In this document: positions 43,141-50,186 of the stretch, piece after piece | Position numbering within the stretch: position 1 is the stretch's first letter | How the letters are laid out: each line of letters opens with the position of its first letter | Assembly: GCA_965200045.1 (NCBI GenBank) | Contig: OZ241330.1 | Span: 2,418,001-2,482,000, forward strand | Direction of reading: 5' to 3' | Length of the DNA stretch: 64,000 nt | Source of the DNA: Bin25 sp026709415 | GTDB lineage: Bacteria > Bacteroidota > Bacteroidia > Flavobacteriales > Flavobacteriaceae | Notes under the pieces: model-generated | What the model was told of the DNA's origin: nothing | The model's database searches: none | What the model saw: the letters and a program-made list of their open reading frames with translations, nothing else | Translations under genes and position numbers: made by a program

Positions 43141-44013
43141 ATGAAATTATTTAGATACGGATCTCATGATAATGAAAAGCCTGGTGTCCTATGGGAAGGA
43201 AAGCACCTATCCCTTGAATCATTTGGATATGATTATGACGCTGATTTTTTCGCCAATAATGGCATTGAAAAATTAAATCAATGGCTGCCTGAAAATGCCT
43301 CTAGTTGCAATGTAATCGATCTTTCTAAAGCGCGTATAGCACCACCTTTAATTGGAGTGAGTAAAATCGTATGTATCGGATTAAACTACAAACAACATGC
43401 TGCTGAAAGTGGTATGGACATTCCTAATGAACCCATCTTGTTTTTCAAATCAACCACTGCTATCGTAGGACCAAATGATCCCGTCATGTTGCCAAAAGAT
43501 GGACATAAAACAGATTGGGAAGTTGAATTAGCCGTCATTATCGGTAAAAAAGCTAGTTATGTGCCTTTAGAAACCGCTCGAGACTATGTTCTAGGATATA
43601 CCGTACACAATGATGTTAGTGAAAGATCGTTTCAATTAGAGCGTTCTGGACAATGGGTTAAAGGCAAAAGTTGTGACACTTTTGCACCGATTGGCCCTTA
43701 TTTAGTGACATATGATGAATCGCATCTAAACCCAAATAATCTGAACTTATGGCTTAAGCTAAATGGTAAGATTGTTCAAAACAGTTCCACTTCAGATTTT
43801 ATTTTTAATATCGAGTTTCTGGTTCACTACATATCACAATTCATGACTTTATTGCCGGGAGATATTATTTCTACTGGTACTCCGTCTGGAGTCGGATTGG
43901 GATTTGATCCTCCTGTGTATTTAAAATCTGGAGACACCATGGAACTGGGTATTGAACATTTGGGGACCATGAAACAGACGGTTATTCCATTTTCTGATGA
44001 AAATTATAGATAG
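43141..44013 (+). CDS. fumarylacetoacetate hydrolase family protein, probable 2,4-diketo-3-deoxy-L-fuconate hydrolase
   Basis: FAH-fold protein of 290 residues. The signature SKIVCIGLNYKQHAAE near 74-89, the metal-binding DWEVELAVIIG near 122-132 and the loop STGTPSGVGLGFDPP are present. In the L-fucose route, this family cleaves diketo-deoxyfuconate to pyruvate and lactate. The start is ATG 43141, two bases after the previous stop, and its end overlaps the next gene by 17 bases. Confidence 0.83.
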   Translation: MKLFRYGSHDNEKPGVLWEGKHLSLESFGYDYDADFFANNGIEKLNQWLPENASSCNVIDLSKARIAPPLIGVSKIVCIGLNYKQHAAESGMDIPNEPILFFKSTTAIVGPNDPVMLPKDGHKTDWEVELAVIIGKKASYVPLETARDYVLGYTVHNDVSERSFQLERSGQWVKGKSCDTFAPIGPYLVTYDESHLNPNNLNLWLKLNGKIVQNSSTSDFIFNIEFLVHYISQFMTLLPGDIISTGTPSGVGLGFDPPVYLKSGDTMELGIEHLGTMKQTVIPFSDENYR

Positions 44014-44827
44014 CCACCAACACTTTTGGGCTTATGATCCCCAACTGTATGATTGGATTGATGATTCAATGGAGGTTCTCAAACGAGACTTTCTTCCCAA
44101 TGATTTAAAATTGATTTATCAAGAAAACAATGTAGATGGATGCATAGCGGTGCAGGCTAGAACGGATTTCGAAGAAATCGATTTTTTACTTCACATATCT
44201 CACAACCATCAGTTTGTTAAAGGTGTGGTGGGGTGGTTGGACTTTCAACATGAAAATTTTGAAGAAAAATTAGAGTTCTATGTTCAACAACCTCAATTAA
44301 AAGGTCTTCGTCATGTTGTTCAAGCCGAGCCTATTGGCTTTTTAGATAAAAAAGAATTCCGAAATAGGTTGTCTTGGTTGGAACAATATAATCTTGTATA
44401 TGATATCCTCATTTTTCCACCACAGTTAGAGGAATCCATCAGACTAGTCAAAGACTTTCCAAACCAAATATTTGTTTTGGACCATATCGCCAAACCCTAT
44501 ATTAAAAGTGGGGAAATCAAACAATGGGAGAAAGATATGAGAACATTAGCTCAACACGACAATATCTTTTGTAAAGTATCTGGAATGGTGACGGAAGCCG
44601 ATTGGAAACAGTGGAGTTACAAAGATTTAAGGCCGTATCTAGACGTAGTGACCTCAAGTTTTGGCTCGCATCGTCTTTTATATGGATCGGATTGGCCCGT
44701 TTGTTTACTAGCTGCTAAATACCAAGAGGTAATAGAAACGCCAATGAAATATTTTGCTAAATTTACTCTGAATGAGCGTTGCGACATTTTTGGTAAAAAT
44801 GCATCGAAAGTCTATCAATTAGATTGA
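43997..44827 (+). CDS. amidohydrolase family lactonase, probable L-fuconolactonase
   Basis: Amidohydrolase 2 family protein, 276 residues. The metal site begins with DSHQHFW at 5-11 (HxH), with VLDHIAKPYI and YGSDWPVCLL later. In characterised deoxy-sugar clusters such proteins hydrolyse L-fucono-1,5-lactone or rhamnonolactone to the acid. The position inside this cluster supports a sugar lactone substrate. Overlaps the FAH gene by 17 bases. Confidence 0.82.
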   Translation: MKIIDSHQHFWAYDPQLYDWIDDSMEVLKRDFLPNDLKLIYQENNVDGCIAVQARTDFEEIDFLLHISHNHQFVKGVVGWLDFQHENFEEKLEFYVQQPQLKGLRHVVQAEPIGFLDKKEFRNRLSWLEQYNLVYDILIFPPQLEESIRLVKDFPNQIFVLDHIAKPYIKSGEIKQWEKDMRTLAQHDNIFCKVSGMVTEADWKQWSYKDLRPYLDVVTSSFGSHRLLYGSDWPVCLLAAKYQEVIETPMKYFAKFTLNERCDIFGKNASKVYQLD

Positions 44828-44833
44828 GTCCCC

Positions 44834-45613
44834 ATGAATCTTAAGTTAAAGGATAAGGTGTTTGTCGTCACTGGAGGGGCCTCAGGAATTGGTCAAGCTG
44901 TTGCAGAAGGATTAGTCAAGGAGAATGCCATTCCATTTATTGTGGATAAAAATGAAAAAAATGTGGAATCCACTGTTCGCTCAATAAAAGGAAAAGACAA
45001 AAAGGTCTACCACTATATTGCGGATTTAACACATTACGATCAATGCATACGAGCTGTTGAATACATAAAAAAAGCAGGAAAATCAATTAAGGGATTGATC
45101 AATAATGCGGGCTTCAACGATGGAATTGGATTGGAAGGAAGTAGCCCTGAAAGTTTTTTAAAATCTTATCATAAAAACGCTGCTCACTATTATTATATGA
45201 CACAGTTGTGTCTTCCCGACCTAAAAAAATCAAAAGGACCCATTGTCAATATATCGTCTAAAGTAGCTGGAACTGGCCAAGGAGGGACATCAGGCTATGC
45301 AGCAGCAATAGGAGCAAGAAACGCTCTCACAAGAGAATGGGCAGTAGATCTTTTAAAGTATGGAATACGCGTGAATGCGGTAGTAGTGGCTGAATGTTTT
45401 ACTCCGCTCTATAAAAAATGGGTTTCACGTTTTAACGATCCACAAAAAAAGATTAGTGAAATTGAAAGCCGTATTCCTTTAAAAAACAGAATGACCAAAC
45501 CCACTGAAATCGCTAATACAGTGCTTTTTCTATTGTCTGAAAAATCAAGCCATACCACAGGGCAACTCATTCATGTTGACGGTGGTTACACCCACTTGGA
45601 TAGAGCCATTTAA
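44834..45613 (+). CDS. SDR family protein, L-fucose dehydrogenase-like, catalytic Lys replaced
   Basis: A 259-residue short-chain dehydrogenase with the nucleotide motif TGGASGIG and NNAG, similar to bacterial L-fucose dehydrogenases. Ser141-142 (NISSKVA) and Tyr155 are present, but the usual YxxxK reads YAAAI: the codon at 45308-45310 is ATA (Ile159), where Lys would be AAA. All else looks intact. The start ATG 44834 is six bases after the previous stop. It may be inactive, changed in function, or carry a sequencing error. Confidence 0.78.
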   Translation: MNLKLKDKVFVVTGGASGIGQAVAEGLVKENAIPFIVDKNEKNVESTVRSIKGKDKKVYHYIADLTHYDQCIRAVEYIKKAGKSIKGLINNAGFNDGIGLEGSSPESFLKSYHKNAAHYYYMTQLCLPDLKKSKGPIVNISSKVAGTGQGGTSGYAAAIGARNALTREWAVDLLKYGIRVNAVVVAECFTPLYKKWVSRFNDPQKKISEIESRIPLKNRMTKPTEIANTVLFLLSEKSSHTTGQLIHVDGGYTHLDRAI

Positions 45614-45785
45614 TCGCTGATTTTAAATGCCTTTTTTAGTTCTATTAATCCCTTGAGTCATTACAACAACCGATTTCACGTTCACTTATTCTTTTACTAG
45701 TGATATAACGAGCTGTATATTGTATTAGTCCCATAAAGTTGCAAATACAATTCTAAAATAAATTATCGATAAATCGAATTGCCAT

Positions 45786-45803
45786 GACAAATTTAAATTT
45801 GTC
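45786..45803. repeat. perfect 18-bp palindrome upstream of hisS
   Basis: GACAAATTTAAATTTGTC is its own reverse complement. It overlaps a perfect TAAATTTG -7 element at 45794-45801, so it could be an operator or a symmetric promoter. Confidence 0.5.
45794..45801 (+). promoter_or_regulatory. candidate -7 element of the hisS promoter
   Basis: TAAATTTG matches TAnnTTTG, 39 bases before the hisS ATG, inside the palindrome. Pattern match. Confidence 0.4.
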
Positions 45804-45840
45804 GAAGTATTTTATGCCCTTTTATTAGTCACTTCGAGCC

Positions 45841-47199
45841 ATGCCGTTTAAAGCAAAAAACCTAAAAGGAACAAGAGACTATTCTCCATCTGAAGTTGCC
45901 AAACGCAATTACATGAAAAATACGATCAGTCATTGTTTCGAACTCTTTGGTTTTCAGCCCATAGAGACGCCTTCTTTTGAAGCAAGAGAATTTTTGGAAG
46001 GTCTTTATGGTGACGAAGCGGAAACGTTGATTTTTAAACTATTGAATTCTGGAGAAAAAGTGAAAAAAGCCAATGTGGAAGCTTTTCAAAAAGGTGATAT
46101 TCCAAGCTTTATTTCATCCATTTCTGATAAAGCCCTAAGATATGATTTAACTATTCCCCTATCAAGATATGTAGCACAACACCAAAACGAGATCAATTTT
46201 CCTTTTAAGAGATATCAAATACAAACTGTTTGGAGAGCTGATAGGCCACAATACGGACGTTTACAAGAGTTTATACAATGTGATGCTGACATCATTGGTA
46301 GAAAATCTGTCTTAAATGAAATCGATATGCTGTTGTTGATGGATTTGATTTTTGACAAACTGAAATTGAAAAACTTAACCATTAAAATCAATCACCGCCA
46401 AATTTTAGAAGCATTTATTAGTGCCATTGGAGCCTCTAATCAATTCAATCCAATAGTAATCGAACTTGATAAATTAGAAAAGATAGGTCTTGACAAGGTG
46501 ATTTCTCTGTTGAGAAATTTAGGGTTAAACGATACCCAACTCCATGATATCAAACAATTTATAGCGCATCCTGATGGATTGGAAAATTTTGCAAAACAGT
46601 CGACTGATGCTTTTCAAGCCTATGAAGAACTCCAATCAATAAAATCTCAATTTGAAGATCTTTCTTCTAATGATTTAAACATTAAAATCGAACCAACCTT
46701 GGTTAGAGGGTTAAATTATTACACAGGAATGATTTTAGAGGTGGTTTCGCATGAAAACCCTTCCATTGGATCGTTAGCTGCTGGAGGTCGCTATGATAAT
46801 CTCACGGCTAAATTCGGTTTGCAAAATGTGAGTGGTATGGGTATTTCTCTAGGATTTGAACGAATTCAAATTCTTTTGGAGCAGCAAAAAGAATTTCCTG
46901 AAAATATTTTTAACAAAATCAAAGTTATGTTTTTGAATTTTGGCACACCATATATCAATAAAGCCGTCGGTTTGACTTATGAATTACGCTTAAAGGGTAT
47001 CAAAGTTGAGGTGTATCCCAATCATGTTAAGCTATCCAAACAATTGACCTATGCCAATTCTATAGGTGTTGAAAATGTTGTGTTCCATGGTCCAGATGAA
47101 GAGAAAAACCGAATCTTTCTTGTCAAAGATATGATCTCGGGAAAACAAAAATCTATGGGCTATAATGAATTGTTAGGTTATTTTATTTCCATTCAATAG
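45841..47199 (+). CDS. hisS: histidine--tRNA ligase
   Basis: Charges tRNA-His with histidine. Class II motifs: motif 1 region FGFQPIETPSFE, motif 2 QTVWRADRPQYGRLQEFIQCD, histidine-binding loops LVRGLNYYTG and AAGGRYDNL, and motif 3 SGMGISLGFERI. A C-terminal anticodon domain follows. The 452 residues are full length. The palindrome and -7 element precede it; expression may respond to histidine supply, but this is an inference. Confidence 0.96.
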   Translation: MPFKAKNLKGTRDYSPSEVAKRNYMKNTISHCFELFGFQPIETPSFEAREFLEGLYGDEAETLIFKLLNSGEKVKKANVEAFQKGDIPSFISSISDKALRYDLTIPLSRYVAQHQNEINFPFKRYQIQTVWRADRPQYGRLQEFIQCDADIIGRKSVLNEIDMLLLMDLIFDKLKLKNLTIKINHRQILEAFISAIGASNQFNPIVIELDKLEKIGLDKVISLLRNLGLNDTQLHDIKQFIAHPDGLENFAKQSTDAFQAYEELQSIKSQFEDLSSNDLNIKIEPTLVRGLNYYTGMILEVVSHENPSIGSLAAGGRYDNLTAKFGLQNVSGMGISLGFERIQILLEQQKEFPENIFNKIKVMFLNFGTPYINKAVGLTYELRLKGIKVEVYPNHVKLSKQLTYANSIGVENVVFHGPDEEKNRIFLVKDMISGKQKSMGYNELLGYFISIQ

Positions 47200-47334
47200 T
47201 CCACGCCAAACACCAAGTATCAGTATAAAAGTTTCTGTGGTCAGAAATTGACGATACCTCTATGGCTCTAACCTCAATCTTTGTCAACTAAGACTGAAGA
47301 AAATCGATCTCGCTAAAAACTTTTTTACCAACGA

Positions 47335-47781
47335 TTACTCCGGAATAACTTCAAACGGAAATTCCGCAGAAACTTCCCGATGAAATCTAATTTTTGCTAA
47401 ATGAGAACCAGTGCGTTTGATTGTTTTACCAGGTATTGAAATCACATCTTTATCCAATTCAAAACCCTTTTCTTTTAAAGCATCAGCTAAGTTCTGAGAA
47501 CTGACACTTCCGAATAACTTGTCAGCTATGGCCACTTTAGATTTAATTTTTATTTTGATTTTCGAAATATCCTGAGCTAGCTTGTGGGCTTGTTCAACTT
47601 GACTTTTTTCCTTAAATGCCCTTTGTTTAAGATTTTCTGCTAAAACCTTTTTGGCTGATTCTGTGGCTATCTGAGCCAAGCCTTTTGGAATCAAATAATT
47701 TCGACCATAGCCATTTTTAACTTGAACTATATCGTCCTTAAACCCTAATCCAGAAACATCTTCTTTTAAGATTAGTTCCAT
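47335..47781 (-). CDS. rplI: 50S ribosomal protein bL9
   Basis: A 148-residue protein with the family N-terminus LKEDVSGLGFKDDIVQVKNGYGRNYLIPKG, then a helical linker and a C-terminal domain. Last gene of the rpsF-rpsR-rplI operon, five bases after rpsR. Confidence 0.96.
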   Translation of the reverse strand: MELILKEDVSGLGFKDDIVQVKNGYGRNYLIPKGLAQIATESAKKVLAENLKQRAFKEKSQVEQAHKLAQDISKIKIKIKSKVAIADKLFGSVSSQNLADALKEKGFELDKDVISIPGKTIKRTGSHLAKIRFHREVSAEFPFEVIPE

Positions 47782-47786
47782 AATAT

Positions 47787-48089
47787 CTATTCTTCTTTAA
47801 CTAAATCTCCGATATAAGGCAATAATGCTAAGTGTCTTGCTCTTTTCACAGCAACAGATACTTTTCGCTGGTACTTCAAGGAGGTTCCTGTAATTCTTCG
47901 TGGCAGAATCTTGCCTTGATCATTGATAAAACTCATTAAAAAATCAGGGTCCTTATAATCGATGTACTTAATTCCCGAACGCTTGAATCGACAATATTTC
48001 TTTTTTGATACCGTGGCAATATTTAAGGGGGTGAGATACCTTATTTCACCTTGATTGCCTCCACTAGATTGTTCTTCTATTTTTGACAT
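47787..48089 (-). CDS. rpsR: 30S ribosomal protein bS18
   Basis: A 100-residue protein with the core KKYCRFKRSGIKYIDYKD and GKILPRRITGTSLKYQRKV, typical of bS18. The N-terminal extension of about 25 residues is normal for Bacteroidota. In many bacteria ssb lies between rpsF and rpsR; here it is absent. Confidence 0.95.
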   Translation of the reverse strand: MSKIEEQSSGGNQGEIRYLTPLNIATVSKKKYCRFKRSGIKYIDYKDPDFLMSFINDQGKILPRRITGTSLKYQRKVSVAVKRARHLALLPYIGDLVKEE

Positions 48090-48094
48090 AATGG

Positions 48095-48490
48095 CTAAGC
48101 GTTAACTGGTTCACTTGGTTGAGATTCCGGTTCTTTTTCTTCAGACGGTTTTTCAGTTTTGGATTTGAGTTTTTCTCTACGTTTTTGGGACCAAGCCAAA
48201 GCGTATTTATCGAGTTTGACTGTTAAATATCTCAAAACTTTCTCATCTCTTCGAAATTGAAGTTCTAAATCAGAAACAATATCACCTTCGGAACTGAACT
48301 CGATCAATTGGTAAAAACCACTCTTTTTTTTGTTGATCGGGTAAGCTAACTTTTTGAGTCCCCAATTTTCAGTGTCAATGATTTCACCTTTAGCCGAGGT
48401 GATGTACTTCTGATATTTTTTTACTGTTTCCTCTATCTGGCTTTCTGATAGAACGGGATTGAGTATGAAAACAGTTTCATAATGCTGCAT
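48095..48490 (-). CDS. rpsF: 30S ribosomal protein bS6
   Basis: A 131-residue protein with the family core HYETVFILNPVLSESQIE and WGLKKLAYPINKKKSGFYQL. The C-terminal 25 residues are charged and low complexity (EKPSEEKEPES). Promoter-proximal gene of the operon. Confidence 0.95.
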   Translation of the reverse strand: MQHYETVFILNPVLSESQIEETVKKYQKYITSAKGEIIDTENWGLKKLAYPINKKKSGFYQLIEFSSEGDIVSDLELQFRRDEKVLRYLTVKLDKYALAWSQKRREKLKSKTEKPSEEKEPESQPSEPVNA

Positions 48491-48509
48491 ACAGAATTTT
48501 TAAGGGCTG

Positions 48510-48517
48510 CAAAGATA
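48510..48517 (-). promoter_or_regulatory. candidate -7 element of the rpsF operon
   Basis: The minus strand reads TATCTTTG, a full match to TAnnTTTG, about 20 bases before the rpsF start. The same core occurs before the initiator tRNA. Confidence 0.45.
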
Positions 48518-48796
48518 TAGATTTAGTGAAATAATCATATTCCGTTGGGAACTATATTTAGAAATGGTGCAACCCTAACATCTCATATGCCACAATCATC
48601 GAGTATTGGACTTCCTCGGTATTTTTACTGCTTTCAATTAACGAAAAGCTAAGTTCAAACATCTAGTAGTCCAACATGAAGAATCCTAACTCAACTTAAC
48701 ATGGGTTTCTTTGGTTAGGTTTTCTCAACTTTTCTAGTGTTTTACTTCCAAATCTTATTTCAGTAGTAAGCGTAAAATGTATTTGTGTATCCATAC

Positions 48797-48823
48797 CGAA
48801 TTAATTCACAATGGATTAATTCG
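48797..48823. repeat. inverted repeat upstream of the AbiE-like antitoxin
   Basis: CGAATTAAT and ATTAATTCG, perfect nine-base arms with a nine-base spacer, end 33 bases before the antitoxin start. Toxin-antitoxin operons of the AbiE group are autoregulated through inverted repeats, so this is a candidate operator. Confidence 0.5.
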
Positions 48824-48856
48824 AGTGCTGTTATTTTTAATTAATTTCGTTTCTCC

Positions 48857-49354
48857 ATGAACGACTCTTTTCCTTACAACGAAACGCAACGACTCTTACA
48901 TTTACCAGAAGAAATGGTTTTAAGAAACATCAAACACAAAGTAAAACGTCTTGCTAAAAATCCAAAAGATGAAAAGGAGTTATACCAAAGAGAACTTGAT
49001 TTTTTAGAAGAAATCAAAAATCAAAACCCGCATCCAAAAGAAATCTTCAAAGACAACCCTGTTTGTTTCTGGGACACCGATGTGTATTGGTTACATTGGA
49101 AAAAGAACAAATTAATCATTATCGAAAGGGCTTTCAGATGTATGCGTCATAGAAATTTGTCATTAAAAGGGGCTGTTTTAAAGACTTTATCGATTTTGGA
49201 ACAATTTTATTCACCTGAAGAAATTATGGATGTGATTGGTCATTGTCCAGACCCTATGGTTGGAGTTGATGTAAGAAAGATTATATTTGAGAGTTATGGG
49301 CAGCTGGAACGTACCCGAACCTTTAAGTGGGGAGCTTCTGAAAGTGTTGCATGA
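48857..49354 (+). CDS. AbiEi-like antitoxin (DUF6922-type)
   Basis: The 165-residue protein carries the segment FWDTDVYWLHWKKNKLIIIERAF and then EQFYSPEEIMDVIG, the layout of the short DUF6922-type partner usually found upstream of AbiEii nucleotidyltransferase toxins. The 3' end overlaps the toxin frame by about 59 bases, a common coupling. The last 15 or so residues differ from what I would expect and may be partly out of frame. It is intact, unlike its partner. Family recognition is from pattern and position only. Confidence 0.55.
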   Translation: MNDSFPYNETQRLLHLPEEMVLRNIKHKVKRLAKNPKDEKELYQRELDFLEEIKNQNPHPKEIFKDNPVCFWDTDVYWLHWKKNKLIIIERAFRCMRHRNLSLKGAVLKTLSILEQFYSPEEIMDVIGHCPDPMVGVDVRKIIFESYGQLERTRTFKWGASESVA

Positions 49355-49903
49355 AATTAAACATGTATTTCAAGATTTCACACTTGTTGGAGGAACAAAC
49401 CTAGCATACCGCTTCAAACACAGAGTTTCGTTTGACATAGACTTTTTCATTAGTGGCCCCGTTCCCGATGAGAAATTAAAAGATTTATACCAATACAATA
49501 CTTAGTATCCAAATACGGTAAAGATGAATGCGATGGACTCAAATTAGAAAACTATAATAAAAAACACCTCAACAGCTTTTCATATGTCCCTCCAGATTTT
49601 CATACTAATTTAAGAATTGATGTCGTTCAAAATTTGCTCTTCATGAAAGAAACGACTCGAATTGATGGAATTAATTTTTTGAGTCTTGAAGATATTGGTT
49701 TGATGAAAATTGACAGTATTGCCAGTAGAGGTGGAAACAAAGATGCCTACGACTTGGACTTTCTTACCGAAAAAGAAGGTGGTGGTATTGATATTTTGGA
49801 TTTATGGGAGCTCTATAAAGAAAAAAGAGCTCTCAAAGAAAAACTCTCTATTCATAATGTATTTGATAAGTATCGATTCAAAGATCCTCTAAAGAGTTCT
49901 TAA
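49296..49903 (+). pseudogene. AbiEii-like nucleotidyltransferase toxin, frameshifted
   Basis: The N-terminal frame from ATG 49296 encodes MGSWNVPEPLSG and the nucleotidyltransferase signature VGGTNLAYRFKHRVSFDIDFF, then ends at TAG 49503. The second half lies in another frame: EKYG-like SKYGKDECDGLK, RIDVVQNLLFMKE, KDAYDLDFL. The break is a tandem duplication AATAC-AATAC at 49492-49501. Removing one copy gives YQYLVSKYGKD with no other change and restores the frame for about 200 residues. The toxin is inactive as read. Confidence 0.85.
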
Positions 49904-50186
49904 GCATTAAAAAATATAAAACGTGAATACTACATTTTACCATGTATGTGGGTCGATGAAGATATTGCCTTGGAACGCTGGAAATTAAAAGTTGATAAAT
50001 TATTGCGATTAATGAAATAAGCGAAATCTATTTTCAAATAGCGGTTTGATGCCCATGAGATACCTCCCTGTGAGGATATCGATATTCGATCTATAATTTC
50101 ATTCCAAATCCATTTCACTGTCATTTATTGGGGATTTTTGGATCCCCACCTATGGACTTTATTCATTTTCAAATCATTTCTACAAA
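49904..50186. other. gap after the AbiE-like toxin relic
   Basis: About 283 bases. The first 115 stay open in the toxin's second frame after its TAA and read KNIKREYYILPCMWVDED, then ERWKLKVDKLLRLMK, which could be a remnant of the toxin C-terminus or another gene. A seven-base hairpin TGGGGAT / ATCCCCA lies at 50129-50148 with no T run, so it is not a clear terminator. Confidence 0.35.

Larger units (their letters stand above)
48491..48856. other. intergenic region between rpsF and the AbiE-like pair
   Basis: About 366 bases. It contains the rpsF promoter on the left and the inverted repeat of the AbiE-like pair on the right; nothing else is recognised. Confidence 0.4.

Noticed and set aside
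50129..50148. Hairpin TGGGGAT / ATCCCCA as a terminator
   Set aside because: No T run follows on either strand.
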